This document shows, piece by piece, positions 48,015 through 57,282 of a stretch of 64,000 bases of DNA. The position numbers were made by a program, and so were the translations under genes. Source of the DNA: Acidomonas methanolica. Its GTDB lineage: Bacteria > Pseudomonadota > Alphaproteobacteria > Acetobacterales > Acetobacteraceae. Within the stretch, counting starts at the first letter, position 1; every line of letters begins with the position of its first letter. Under the pieces are notes generated by a model. It ran no database searches. It saw nothing but the letters and a program-made list of their open reading frames with translations, and was not told the origin of the DNA. The stretch is taken from the NCBI RefSeq assembly GCF_004346035.1, contig NZ_SLZN01000007.1:1-64000 (forward strand), given 5' to 3'.

Positions 48015-48955
48015 GCGCCCGTCTCCACGCCGAGGCCGTCGCCCTCCGGCGCGCCGAACCGCAGATAGGCGAGACGGCGCGCCTCCAGCCGCGCTGCCGC
48101 GACCGTGTCCAGGATCAGCCCGCTGAAGAAGGACAGCGCGGCGAGAATCATCAGCCCCGTCGCCAGAACCGCCGTGGGCAGGCGCGGCACCAGCCCCGTG
48201 CGCCAGTAATCGCCGATCACCGGCAGGCCGAAGCCGAGCCCCGCGACGCAAAGGCACAGCGCCAGCATCCCGAAGAAGAGGTGCGGACGCTCGTGCTTGA
48301 TCAGGCGCAGGATGCATCCCAGAATCCGCACGCCGTCGCGATAGGTCCGCAAGGCGGAGAAGGAGCCGGGCAGGCGCTGGCGATAGACCGTCCGCATCTC
48401 CGCGATCGGCAGATCGAGTTGCAGCGCGTGGACCGTCAGCTCGGTCTCGATCTCGAATCCCGCCGACATGGCCGGAAAGGACTTGACGAACCGGCGGGAA
48501 AAGACCCGGTAGCCGGAGAGCATGTCCGTCAGACGCCGCCCGAAGAGCAACGTCACCATCCCCGTCAGCACCCTGTTGCCGAGGCGATGGCCCGGACGAT
48601 ACGCCCCGCGCTCCTCCGTCACCCGCGCGGCGTTGACCATGTCCAGCTGGTCGGCCACCGCGCGCGCCAGCAGCGCCGGGGCCGCCGCCGCGTCATAAGT
48701 GGCGTCGCCATCCGTCAGAACGTAGAAATCCGCCTCGATGTCGGCGAACATGCGCCGCACCACATACCCCTTGCCCTGCAGGGGTTCCCGGCGGACGATC
48801 GCGCCCGCCGCCGCGGCGATTTCCGCCGTCCCGTCCGTGGAATTATTGTCATAGACATGGATCAGCGCCTCGGGCAGCGCCGAGCGGAACGCGCGCACCA
48901 CCTCGCCGATGGCCATCGCCTCGTTGTAGCATGGAATCAGTACCGCGATCCGCAT
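47990..48955 (-). CDS. Family 2 glycosyltransferase
   Basis: The protein (321 aa) has a GT-A core (IAVLIPCYNEAMAIGEVVRAF, VYDNNSTDGTAEIA, VLTDGDATYDA) and a C-terminal pair of membrane helices (MLALCLCVAGLGFGLPVIG; AVLATGLMILAALSFFSGLIL). It resembles dolichol/undecaprenyl-phosphate sugar transferases. The acceptor is unknown. Confidence 0.87.
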   Translation of the reverse strand: MRIAVLIPCYNEAMAIGEVVRAFRSALPEALIHVYDNNSTDGTAEIAAAAGAIVRREPLQGKGYVVRRMFADIEADFYVLTDGDATYDAAAAPALLARAVADQLDMVNAARVTEERGAYRPGHRLGNRVLTGMVTLLFGRRLTDMLSGYRVFSRRFVKSFPAMSAGFEIETELTVHALQLDLPIAEMRTVYRQRLPGSFSALRTYRDGVRILGCILRLIKHERPHLFFGMLALCLCVAGLGFGLPVIGDYWRTGLVPRLPTAVLATGLMILAALSFFSGLILDTVAAARLEARRLAYLRFGAPEGDGLGVETGAQAAVTGS

Positions 48956-48963
48956 CGGGAATG

Positions 48964-49293
48964 CTAGACGCCATGCATCGCGAGGCTGACGAAGAGGGTC
49001 CGCAGCGCCGGAACGACGATGAACTGCAAGGCCAGCAGCACGACCAGCGGGCTGAAATCCATGGCCCCCATCTGCGGCAGCAGGTTGCGCACCGGCGCCA
49101 GCACCGGCTCCGTCACCCGGTTGAGGAAATCCGCGACGGCATAAACCACACGGTTGCGCGGATCGAGCACGCCGAACGCCAGCAGCATGCTCATCAGGCA
49201 GGCGAGGATCAACGCCCAGGTGAACAGGTTGATGACCAGCATCAGCACACGATAAACGGTGAAAATCAGCAAGCTCCAGCCCCTCGGCAACAC
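48964..49293 (-). CDS. YggT family membrane protein
   Basis: A 109-aa integral membrane protein with two hydrophobic halves and the YggT pattern VVYAVADFLNRVTEPVLAPVRNLLP and DFSPLVVLLALQFI. The family is linked to cell division or osmotic stress. The start is GTG 49293 or a TTG at 49272 with GAGGGG upstream. It lies 8 bp before the GT2 gene in the same direction. Confidence 0.85.
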   Translation of the reverse strand: MLPRGWSLLIFTVYRVLMLVINLFTWALILACLMSMLLAFGVLDPRNRVVYAVADFLNRVTEPVLAPVRNLLPQMGAMDFSPLVVLLALQFIVVPALRTLFVSLAMHGV

Positions 49294-49427
49294 GAACGAG
49301 ACAGCGACTCTACCGCCCCGCCGCCCCCCTCACAACCAGATCCGTTTCCGGGCCCGCATAATCCCCGGCACCCCGCAAATCCCCATTGACACCGCCGTCC
49401 AGCCGTATATGTATCGCCCCGCACCGT

Positions 49428-49503
49428 GGGGCTGTAGCTCAGATGGGAGAGCGCCTCGTTCGCAATGAGGAGGTCAGGGGTTCGATTCCCCTCAGCTCCA
49501 CCA
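49428..49503 (+). tRNA. tRNA-Ala(CGC)
   Basis: A 76-nt cloverleaf starts GGGGCTGTAGC and ends CAGCTCCACCA with encoded CCA. The anticodon loop TTCGCAA gives CGC (alanine). Confidence 0.96.
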
Positions 49504-49527
49504 TGGTGCCTTCCCTTTACATCGCCG

Positions 49528-50127
49528 TCACGACTCCGGGCCGCGACCGCATCCCGGTCCCTGCGAAAACCGTTTCGCCAACATCTCCCCGGCCCGCCCC
49601 AACAGGCCCGGCCGGACGAGGTCCAGCAGACTCAGCCCCTCGGCCATGGCCAGCAACGCCTCCGCGCGGCCGGCAGCCGGGTCCGGATCGTCCAGAATGT
49701 GGCTCAGCCATGCCGTCCATTTCGCGACGATGGCGCCCGCGATCTCGTCATACGGCGCCTCCCCCCTGGCGCCGAGAGACAGGATCTCCGTCCAGAGCCG
49801 CATGATCCCGCCATGCCGCTCGTCCTGCGCGAGGCGGACCCAGACACGCAGGATCTCGGCCTCGTCCATCCCCTTGCGAAACGCCCCCGCGAACACCCCG
49901 TCCGCCTCGGCCCCGACACGCGCCAGAACCAGCCGGACCAGATCGTCCCTCGTGCGGAAATAATAGACCACCATCCGCCCGCTGGTGCCCAGCAGTTCCG
50001 CCGCGCGCCGGAAGCTCAGCACCGAGACGCCTTCGCGTTGCACGACTTCGGCCAGCCTGCCCGCAAGCGCCTCGCGGCGGGCAAGGAACTCCGTCGTTTC
50101 GGCCCCGGCCGCCTTCGACTCCGTCAT
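49528..50127 (-). CDS. TetR-family transcriptional regulator
   Basis: The protein (199 aa) has an N-terminal TetR helix-turn-helix (LAEVVQREGVSVLSFRRAAELLGTSGRMVVYYFRTRDDLVRLVL) and a helical effector domain. It is divergent from a DUF5367 gene, and two near-identical 18-bp palindromes lie between them, a normal arrangement for a local repressor. The ATG at 50127 is used; the operator begins 2 bp upstream of it. Confidence 0.88.
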   Translation of the reverse strand: MTESKAAGAETTEFLARREALAGRLAEVVQREGVSVLSFRRAAELLGTSGRMVVYYFRTRDDLVRLVLARVGAEADGVFAGAFRKGMDEAEILRVWVRLAQDERHGGIMRLWTEILSLGARGEAPYDEIAGAIVAKWTAWLSHILDDPDPAAGRAEALLAMAEGLSLLDLVRPGLLGRAGEMLAKRFSQGPGCGRGPES

Positions 50128-50128
50128 G

Positions 50129-50146
50129 ATGTAACGGCCATAACAT
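50129..50146. promoter_or_regulatory. TetR operator candidate 1
   Basis: ATGTAACGGCCATAACAT is an imperfect palindrome adjacent to the tetR start codon. It matches the second site at 50179-50196 in 14 of 18 positions. Confidence 0.65.
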
Positions 50147-50178
50147 TTCCCTTGCGCCCCATCGGTCTCCATGCTTCC

Positions 50179-50196
50179 ATGTAACGGTCGCTACAT
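50179..50196. promoter_or_regulatory. TetR operator candidate 2
   Basis: ATGTAACGGTCGCTACAT is an imperfect palindrome 15 bp upstream of the DUF5367 start codon. The centres of the two sites are 50 bp apart, so both genes could be controlled together. Confidence 0.65.
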
Positions 50197-50211
50197 CACG
50201 GAGAACCGCCC

Positions 50212-50607
50212 ATGCCGACCCCGTCTCAAACCGCCAGACTCCTTGCCGTGACGCTTCTTCTCTGGGTTGTCGCCACAGCCTATCTCCATTTCCTTCCGAG
50301 CCGGATCGTCAACCCGCTCTCCGGCGCCCTCGCCTATGTCACGACCATCCCCGTCGCCTGGCTGAGCATCGTCATCATCCGCATGGCGGCGCAACTGACT
50401 CCCGCCCAGCTCCTTCCGGGCGTCTGTCTCGTCGGCACCGCCGCCATGATGCTGGACGGCGCCGTCCTGCGCTGGATGCCCCATCTCTATGCGACGGACG
50501 AACGCGTTCTCCATTTCGGCGCGGCGTGGCTGCTCTGGGGTTACGGTCTCAGCCTCGGCATCGCCCTGCTCATGTCGCGCCGCGCGCCCCACCCCGCGCA
50601 GGCGTAA
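50212..50607 (+). CDS. DUF5367 family membrane protein
   Basis: A 131-aa protein with four membrane helices ([78 protein letters not shown]). The pattern matches DUF5367, a family with no assigned function. Divergent from, and probably repressed by, the TetR regulator. GGAG is 10 nt upstream of the ATG. Confidence 0.8.
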   Translation: MPTPSQTARLLAVTLLLWVVATAYLHFLPSRIVNPLSGALAYVTTIPVAWLSIVIIRMAAQLTPAQLLPGVCLVGTAAMMLDGAVLRWMPHLYATDERVLHFGAAWLLWGYGLSLGIALLMSRRAPHPAQA

Positions 50608-50752
50608 CTCTCATCGGCAGCCATTTACGGGATCGGGAGTCAGGGTGCAACGGGGACCAGCCGGTCGCCCGATTTCCGGAAAATGCCCGCCGTTCGAGAC
50701 CGCAGGATCGTTAACAGGCAACGTCATCGCCATATGTTCGTGTCGAGCGGCA

Positions 50753-51030
50753 ATGACCGCCCGTCAGGGCGACTGGTCCGTCCTCCTGACCCCGAATCGC
50801 CCTGTCCCGCGCGAGTGGCTCGGGGATGTCGCCGGGAAGGATATCCTCTGCCTCGCCGGGGGTGGCGGACAACAGGGGCCGATTTTCGCCGCCGCCGGAG
50901 CGCGGGTGAGGGTGCTGGATGCATCAACCAGCCAACTGGCGCAGGACGAGAAGGTCGCGCGCAGGGACGGTCGAAATACATGCCCGCCCTGTTCGCGACG
51001 AAGGCGGAAAAGCTCTCGCCGCGGGGATGA
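50753..51030 (+). pseudogene. SAM-dependent methyltransferase gene with internal deletion
   Basis: The first part reads [68 protein letters not shown], the SAM-binding N-terminal half of a class I methyltransferase. In another frame 30 bp later the text [17 protein letters not shown] ends at TGA 51028-51030, like the family C terminus. The middle (roughly 150 residues) is missing and the frame is shifted. Confidence 0.75.
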
Positions 51031-51072
51031 CCCCGGCACCGTCACAAAACCCCGACGACGCGCCCGCGCCCC

Positions 51073-52998
51073 TCACATCGGCACGTTATGGCCGATCTCG
51101 ATCAGCCGCTCGCGGGGCAGGGTGAAGCGGTCCGACGCCCGCACGGCGTTGCGGTAGAGAAAGGCGAAGAGCAGCCGCCGGAGCGGGGCCATGCGCGGCC
51201 TGGAGCGCGCGCCCACGATGTCGTCATCCCCCGCCATGAAGATCACCTTGTCCAGGTCGATCTCGCATCCCGCCATCTGCGCCCGTCCCAGCACCGCGAA
51301 AAGATTGGGAATCTCGATGAAGCCGAACCGCACCCGCACATGCCACACGCCGTCCGCCACGCGCTCGCTCCGCACGCGCTCCGCCTCGTCCACGCGCGGC
51401 GTTTCCTCGAAAATCACCGTCAGCACCACGGTTTCGGCCGGCAGGGACCGGAAGGCCGCGACATGACGGGCCACGATCGGCGGCACCGGCAGGTCGGAGG
51501 GTGACAGGAACACCATCGTCCCGCCGGTGCGCGGCACCTTCCCCTCGCGCAGATCGCCGAGCACCTTCGCCCCCCGCTCCCCCTTGCCCGTCAGCCCGGC
51601 ATGCAGAAGCTGCACGCCCCGCCGCCAGGTCGTCATGATGGCATAGATCGAGATCCCGATGAGCAGCGGCACATAGCCGCCCGCCTTGATCTTCAGCAGG
51701 TTGGCGGCGAAGAACACGCCATCCACCAGCGCGAAGAACAGCGCCACGGGCACGGCCTGCCAGAGCGCCCAGTGCCAGCGCCGCCGCATCACATCGAAGA
51801 TCAGCAGCGTCGTCATGAACATCGTCGTGGACACCGCCGTCCCGTACGCGCCGGACAGCGCATTCGACGAGCCGAAGGCCAGCGCGATGGAGAGCGTGAC
51901 CATCATGACCGTCCAGTTCACCACCGGCACATAGATCTGGCCGTATTCCGTATCCGAGGTCTGCCGGATCGCGAGACCGGGAAACCAGCCGAGCTGGATC
52001 GCCTGACGCGTCAGGGTGAAGACGCCGGTGATCGTCGCCTGGCTGGCGATGATCGTCGCAAGCGTGGCCAGCAGCACCATCGGCAGCACCATGCCATGCG
52101 GCAGCGTCGCGAAGAACGGATTGCCCTTCGCCCCCTGATGCGCCAGCAGGAACGCCGTCTGCCCGCCATAGGACAGGATGAGACAGGGCAGCACCACGAC
52201 CGCCAGGGCGAGCCGCACGCTGTCGCGCCCGACATGGCTCATATCGGCGTAAAGCGCCTCGGCCCCCGTCACGGACAGGAATACCGCGCCGAGAATCACG
52301 AGGCTGCGCGAGAGATGCGCGCGCAGGAACTCCAGCCCCAGCAGAGGGTTGAGCCCCGCCAGCGCCGCCGGATCGCGCAGCAGCGCCGCCAGCCCGATTC
52401 CGCCGATCGTCAGGAACCACAGCAGCATGACCGGCCCGAACACCTTGCCGATATGCGCCGTGCCGAGCGGCTGGATCAGAAAGATTCCCAGCAGGATCGC
52501 CGCCGCGATGGGCAGGACATAAGGCTGGAAGGAACTGGTGACGACCTGCATCCCCTCGACGGCGCTGAGCACCGAGATCGCGGGCGTGATCGCCCCGTCG
52601 CCATAGAGCAGCGCCGCGCCGAACAGCCCCGCCGCGCAGAGCAGCGTCCGGCTCCCGTACCAGCTCCGCCCGAAGCGCGCCCCCACCAGCGACAGCAGGG
52701 CGAGAATCCCGCCCTCGCCCCTGTTGTCCGCCCGCATGACGACGATGGCGTATTTCACCGCCACGACCAGCATCATGGTCCAGACCAGCAGCGAGAATCC
52801 GCCCAGCAGCGTCTCGGCGTCCGTCCCGCCGGCATGGCCGACGCCGGAATCGGCGATCAGCGTCTGATAGGTGTAGAGCGGGCTCGTGCCGATATCGCCG
52901 AACACGATCCCCAGCGCCCCCAGCGCCCCTCCGAAAACGGATTTTCCGCCGCCCTTGCCCCCACTCGTCCTGTCCACACTCGTCCCGGCCGCGCTCAT
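51073..52998 (-). CDS. kup: Low-affinity potassium transporter Kup
   Basis: Kup imports K+ by proton symport. The 641-aa protein has about 12 membrane segments and the signatures [54 protein letters not shown] and ADMSHVG, with a hydrophilic C-terminal domain (residues about 480-641). It is divergent from focA with a 195-bp gap. Confidence 0.95.
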   Translation of the reverse strand: MSAAGTSVDRTSGGKGGGKSVFGGALGALGIVFGDIGTSPLYTYQTLIADSGVGHAGGTDAETLLGGFSLLVWTMMLVVAVKYAIVVMRADNRGEGGILALLSLVGARFGRSWYGSRTLLCAAGLFGAALLYGDGAITPAISVLSAVEGMQVVTSSFQPYVLPIAAAILLGIFLIQPLGTAHIGKVFGPVMLLWFLTIGGIGLAALLRDPAALAGLNPLLGLEFLRAHLSRSLVILGAVFLSVTGAEALYADMSHVGRDSVRLALAVVVLPCLILSYGGQTAFLLAHQGAKGNPFFATLPHGMVLPMVLLATLATIIASQATITGVFTLTRQAIQLGWFPGLAIRQTSDTEYGQIYVPVVNWTVMMVTLSIALAFGSSNALSGAYGTAVSTTMFMTTLLIFDVMRRRWHWALWQAVPVALFFALVDGVFFAANLLKIKAGGYVPLLIGISIYAIMTTWRRGVQLLHAGLTGKGERGAKVLGDLREGKVPRTGGTMVFLSPSDLPVPPIVARHVAAFRSLPAETVVLTVIFEETPRVDEAERVRSERVADGVWHVRVRFGFIEIPNLFAVLGRAQMAGCEIDLDKVIFMAGDDDIVGARSRPRMAPLRRLLFAFLYRNAVRASDRFTLPRERLIEIGHNVPM

Positions 52999-53193
52999 TC
53001 CGACTCCGTTATACTCTGCCTGTCAGCCCGCACTAACACGCCATCTGCCGCCCGTGTTGCCGCACATCCCGCCATGAACGCAATGTCGTGAGATGCCCAC
53101 CACATATCTCGCCATTTCTCCGACTCCGCCCCTATAGTCGCCAAAAGCGCGACCGGCCATACGACCGCCGACCGCAATCCACCCGTCGGAGCC

Positions 53194-54027
53194 GTGACAG
53201 CCTTGGCCGATTACGTCAAACCCGCCCTCATCGTCAGCAACATGGTCGAAGCCGCGACGCTCAAGGCAGCCCTCCCCACCCGGGACGTGCTGATCCGCGC
53301 CATGCTCGCGGGGGCCTACCTCGCCTTCGTCACCACGCTGGCCTTCCTCGTCGCCGCCCAGACCGGACAGTTCATCGTCGGCGCGCTCCTCTTCCCCGCC
53401 GGGTTCGCGCTGATCGTGCTGCTCGGGATGGAACTGCTGACCGGCAATTTCGGCATGATGCCGCTCGCCGCCTTCGCCGGGCTCATCGGCCCGCGCGACG
53501 TGTTCCGGAACTGGGTGCTGGTGTTCATCGGCAACCTGCTCGGCAGCCTGATCTATGCCGGGCTGTTCTGGATCGCCATCACCGATTGCGGCCACGTCTC
53601 CGGCGGCCCGCTGGGCGACAAGCTGCGCGCCCTCGCCGTGAGCAAGACCACCGCCTACGCAGCCCTCGGCGCGGCCGGAATGGTCACCGTCTTCACCAAG
53701 GCCATCCTCTGTAACTGGATGGTCAGCCTCGGCTCCGTCGTCGGCCTCGCCTCGACCTCCACCATCGGCAAGATCGTGGGATGCTGGCTGCCCATCATGA
53801 TCTTCGTGGCGCAGGGCTACGAGCATAGCGTCGTGAACATGTTCGCCATTCCCGCCGGGATGATGCTGGGCGCGAACGTCTCCCTCGCCGACTGGTGGAT
53901 CTGGAATGAAATCCCCGTCACGCTGGGCAATCTCGTCGGCGGATTCGTTTTTACGGGCGCGGCACTCTATGCCACCTATCGCAGCGCGCCCATCTCCAAT
54001 CAGGACCCGGCGTCGCGACCCGTCTGA
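53194..54027 (+). CDS. focA: Formate/nitrite transporter family protein
   Basis: The protein (277 aa) forms a pentameric anion channel for formate or nitrite. It has six membrane helices, GMELLTGNFGMMP, KAILCNWMVSLG and GYEHSVVNMFAIPAGMMLGANVS, all FNT signatures. The start is a GTG. Linkage to an FdhF/YdeP-like gene and fdhD suggests formate as substrate. Confidence 0.93.
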   Translation: MTALADYVKPALIVSNMVEAATLKAALPTRDVLIRAMLAGAYLAFVTTLAFLVAAQTGQFIVGALLFPAGFALIVLLGMELLTGNFGMMPLAAFAGLIGPRDVFRNWVLVFIGNLLGSLIYAGLFWIAITDCGHVSGGPLGDKLRALAVSKTTAYAALGAAGMVTVFTKAILCNWMVSLGSVVGLASTSTIGKIVGCWLPIMIFVAQGYEHSVVNMFAIPAGMMLGANVSLADWWIWNEIPVTLGNLVGGFVFTGAALYATYRSAPISNQDPASRPV

Positions 54028-54073
54028 GCGCGCGGCGACGCGCCCTCAGGACGCGCCCCAGGGAGGCCCGATC

Positions 54074-56416
54074 ATGAGCGAGACCAAGGACACCACACCC
54101 GACACCGAACCGCGCGCCGAACCCCGCTACAAGCCCTATGCCTACCCCGCGGGCGGCTGGGGGGCGGCCAAGGCGACCGCCAAGGTTCTGCTGGAGCAAA
54201 GCGTCGTCGGCAAGGGGTCGCGCGCCCTGCTGGCCATGAACAAGCCGGGCGGCTTCAAATGCCCCAGCTGCGCCTTCCCGGACCCGGACCGTGAAAAGAC
54301 GCTCGAATTCTGCGAGAACGGCGCCAAGGCCCTGGCCGTCGAGGCGACGAAGAAGCGCGTCACCCGCGCCTTTTTCGCGCAGCACACCGTCACCGCGCTC
54401 ATGGCGCAAAGCGATTACTGGCTGGAGGAACAGGGCCGTCTGACCGAGCCGATGCGCTACGAGCCGGAGACGGACAGATACGTCCCCATCTCCTGGGACG
54501 ACGCCTACGCCATGATCGGCGCCCATCTCCGCGCGCTGGACCACCCCGACGAGGCGGAGTTCTACACCTCCGGCCGCACGTCGAACGAGGCCGCCTTCCT
54601 CTATTCCATCTTCGTGCGGCAGTACGGGACGAACAACTTCCCCGACTGCTCGAACATGTGCCACGAACCCACCTCGCGCGGCCTGCCGCATGCGATCGGG
54701 GTCGGCAAGGGCACGATCGTCATGGCGGATTTCGACCATGCCGAGGCGATCTTCATCTTCGGCCAGAACACCGGCACCAACTCGCCGCGCATGATGACGA
54801 ATCTCGTCGACGCCCGCAAACGCGGCGTGCCGGTCGTCATCGTCAATCCGATGCCCGAGCGCGCGCTGATCCGCTTCGCCGAGCCGCAGGACCCGGTCCA
54901 GATGGCGACGTTCGGCTCCACGGCCATCGCCAGCGAATTCGTCCATGTCCGCATCGGCGGCGACCTCGCCTTCGTCAAGGGCATGGTAAAGGCCATCTTC
55001 GAGCGCGCCGCCGCCGGAGAGGACGTGCTGGACCGCGCCTTCCTCGCGGAGCACACGCACGGCATGGAGGCATGGCGCGACGAGATCCTCGCCCTGGACT
55101 GGGAGGACATCACCCGCGTCTCCGGCGTCGGCGAGGAGCAGATCCGCCGCGCCGCCGACATCTATGTCCGCTCGAATGCGACGGTGCTCTGCTTCGGCAT
55201 GGGCATCACCCAGCACCAGAACGGCGCGCGGATGATCCAGCAACTCGCGGCCCTGCTCATGCTGCGCGGCAATTTCGGCAAGCCGGGCGCGGGCATCGCG
55301 CCGATCCGCGGACATTCGAACGTGCAGGGCGACCGCACCGTCGGCATCGACGAGAAACCGGGCGCCGCCTATCTCGACCGTGTGCGCGAGGTGTTCGGCT
55401 TCGAACCGCCCCGCGCATGGGGCCATCATGTCGTGGAGTCGGTGGAGGCCATGATCGCGGGCCGGGCCAGGGTCTTCATCGGCCTCGGCGGCAATTTCAT
55501 CCACGCCATCCCCGAGACCGCGCTCGCCTATGAGGCGATGCGCCGGCTGAACCTGACCGTGGGCATCGCCACGAAGCTCAATCGCGGCCATCTCGTCCAT
55601 GGCAGGGACGCGCTGATCCTGCCCGTCATCGCACGCTCGGAAATCGACCGGCAGGCGACCGGCGAACAGTTCGTGACGATCGAGGACGCCATGTCCAACG
55701 TGACCTCCTCACGCGGCGTGCTGGAGCCCGCGAGCCCGGATCTGCGCTCGGAGGTCGAGATCGTCTGCCGCATCGCCCGCGCGACTCTGCCGGAGAGTCG
55801 CATCCCCTGGGAGAGCTATATCGGGGATTACGGGCTGATCCGCGAGAAGATCGCCGAGATCTATCCGGCAATCTACGCGGATTTCCCGGAAAAGATCAAG
55901 AACCCCAAGGGGTTCCACCTCGACATCCCGCCGCGCCGCCGCGTCTGGAACACCCCCACGGGCAAGGCCAACTTCCTTCTCCTTCCCGGGCTGCATGTGG
56001 ACGACATCGTGACGGATGCGGCGATGCTGCGCCTCTCCACCATCCGCTCGCACGACCAGTACAACACCACCATCTACAGCAATTCGGACCGATATCGCGG
56101 CATCTATAACGACCGGATGGTGCTCTTCCTCTCCAAGGCCGAACGCGAGGCGCGCGGACTGCCGGAACTGGCGAAGGTCGCGCTGGAAACGATCTCGACC
56201 GACGGAATCACGCGCCGGGTCGAGGGGCTGACCATCGTGGATTATCCGATGCCGCGCGGCTCCGTCGCCGGATATTATCCGGAACTCAATCCGCTCCTGC
56301 CGCTCACCCATTTCGACGAGATCAGCGGCACGCCGGCGGCAAAGTCGATCCCGGTGCGGATCGTCCCGCTGACGGAAGCGGCGGAGGAAACGGCGACGAA
56401 GACGGAGGCCGCGTGA
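54074..56416 (+). CDS. FdhF/YdeP-family molybdopterin oxidoreductase
   Basis: The protein (780 aa) is a molybdopterin enzyme of the YdeP subgroup, related to the catalytic subunit of formate dehydrogenase. Features are an N-terminal FKCPSCAFPDPDR, ISWDDAYAMIGAHLR, FPDCSNMCHEPTSRGLPHAIGVGKGT, FIFGQNTGTNSPRMMT, GMGITQHQNGARMIQQLAALLMLRGNFGKPGAG and a C-terminal dinucleotide-binding domain (RSHDQYNTTIYS, RGIYNDR). No selenocysteine UGA is present. It is 46 bp after focA and overlaps fdhD by 4 nt. Confidence 0.9.
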   Translation: MSETKDTTPDTEPRAEPRYKPYAYPAGGWGAAKATAKVLLEQSVVGKGSRALLAMNKPGGFKCPSCAFPDPDREKTLEFCENGAKALAVEATKKRVTRAFFAQHTVTALMAQSDYWLEEQGRLTEPMRYEPETDRYVPISWDDAYAMIGAHLRALDHPDEAEFYTSGRTSNEAAFLYSIFVRQYGTNNFPDCSNMCHEPTSRGLPHAIGVGKGTIVMADFDHAEAIFIFGQNTGTNSPRMMTNLVDARKRGVPVVIVNPMPERALIRFAEPQDPVQMATFGSTAIASEFVHVRIGGDLAFVKGMVKAIFERAAAGEDVLDRAFLAEHTHGMEAWRDEILALDWEDITRVSGVGEEQIRRAADIYVRSNATVLCFGMGITQHQNGARMIQQLAALLMLRGNFGKPGAGIAPIRGHSNVQGDRTVGIDEKPGAAYLDRVREVFGFEPPRAWGHHVVESVEAMIAGRARVFIGLGGNFIHAIPETALAYEAMRRLNLTVGIATKLNRGHLVHGRDALILPVIARSEIDRQATGEQFVTIEDAMSNVTSSRGVLEPASPDLRSEVEIVCRIARATLPESRIPWESYIGDYGLIREKIAEIYPAIYADFPEKIKNPKGFHLDIPPRRRVWNTPTGKANFLLLPGLHVDDIVTDAAMLRLSTIRSHDQYNTTIYSNSDRYRGIYNDRMVLFLSKAEREARGLPELAKVALETISTDGITRRVEGLTIVDYPMPRGSVAGYYPELNPLLPLTHFDEISGTPAAKSIPVRIVPLTEAAEETATKTEAA

Positions 56417-57282
56417 CGCTCCCGGCCGCCGCGCGGATCGACGCTCTCCGCCTCGCCGCGGACGACGTGCGGCGGGTGGCGCTGGGCGTCGCGGAGGAAG
56501 TGCCCGTCAGCCTCGTCTTCAACGAGTTACACCCCTATGCCGTGATGATGGCCTCGCCGCTGGATCTGGAGGATTTCGCGCGGGGCTTCGCCGTCACCGA
56601 GCGCATCGTTTCCACGCCGGGCAATTTCCTCGGCTGTGAGGTGCATGAGGTCGAGAACGGCATGGAAATCCGCGCCCGCATCACAGGCGCGGATTTCAGC
56701 CGCCTGCTGCATCGTGGGCGGCGCGCCATGACGGGACGCACGGGCTGCGGCCTGTGCGGCGTCGACACCATCGCGGCGCTGGAACAGCCCGTGCCCCGCC
56801 TCGCCCAAGGGGGCGGCGTCACCCTCGACGCCATCCGCCGCGCGCTCGCGGCATTGCCCGGATTCCAGTGCCTCAATGCCGAGACGCATATGGTCCACGC
56901 CGCCGCATGGTCGCTGCCGGATGGCGAGATCGTGCTGGTGCGCGAGGATGTGGGCCGCCATAACGCGCTGGACAAGCTCATCGGCGCGCGCTTCGCGGCG
57001 GGGCGGGATTTCGCCGAGGGATTCTGCCTGCTGACCAGCCGCTACTCGTTCGAGATGGCGGAGAAAACCGCCATCGCCGGCATGGGCCTCGTCGTGGCCG
57101 TCTCCGCGCCGACCGCGCGTGCGTTGCGCGTGGCGGAAGCGGCGGGCCAGACCGTGCTCGCCATCGCGCGGACGGACAGCCAGATCCTGTTCTGCGGGAG
57201 CGACCGGATCGCGGCAGCCAGGCCGGCTGAAGATGTTTCACGTGGAACATCCGTCGAACCGGCCGGACAGGCGACCTTATGA
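56413..57282 (+). CDS. fdhD: Formate dehydrogenase accessory sulfurtransferase FdhD
   Basis: FdhD carries sulfur from IscS to the molybdenum cofactor of formate dehydrogenases. The protein (289 aa) has the essential CxxC pair at C112 and C115 (RTGCGLCGVD), AETHMVHAAAWSLPDGEIVLVREDVGRHNALDKLIG, and SRYSFEMAEKTAIAG. The last 20 or so residues are not conserved; their codons contain a perfect parS site. Start GTG overlaps the FdhF stop. Confidence 0.93.
   Translation: MTLPAAARIDALRLAADDVRRVALGVAEEVPVSLVFNELHPYAVMMASPLDLEDFARGFAVTERIVSTPGNFLGCEVHEVENGMEIRARITGADFSRLLHRGRRAMTGRTGCGLCGVDTIAALEQPVPRLAQGGGVTLDAIRRALAALPGFQCLNAETHMVHAAAWSLPDGEIVLVREDVGRHNALDKLIGARFAAGRDFAEGFCLLTSRYSFEMAEKTAIAGMGLVVAVSAPTARALRVAEAAGQTVLAIARTDSQILFCGSDRIAAARPAEDVSRGTSVEPAGQATL
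57234..57249. other. parS site (ParB-binding centromere sequence)
   Basis: TGTTTCACGTGGAACA is an exact match to the conserved 16-bp chromosomal parS palindrome. It is inside fdhD, in the non-conserved tail. ParB loads at parS and spreads, recruiting ParA and SMC to segregate the origin region; such sites cluster near oriC in most bacteria. Confidence 0.93.

Noticed and set aside
54074-56416. Selenocysteine in the FdhF-like protein
   Set aside because: No in-frame UGA interrupts the conserved protein; the corresponding region has cysteines (CSNMC).
56978-57250. Minus-strand open frame starting MFHVKH
   Set aside because: It begins in the parS palindrome by chance and is antisense to fdhD.
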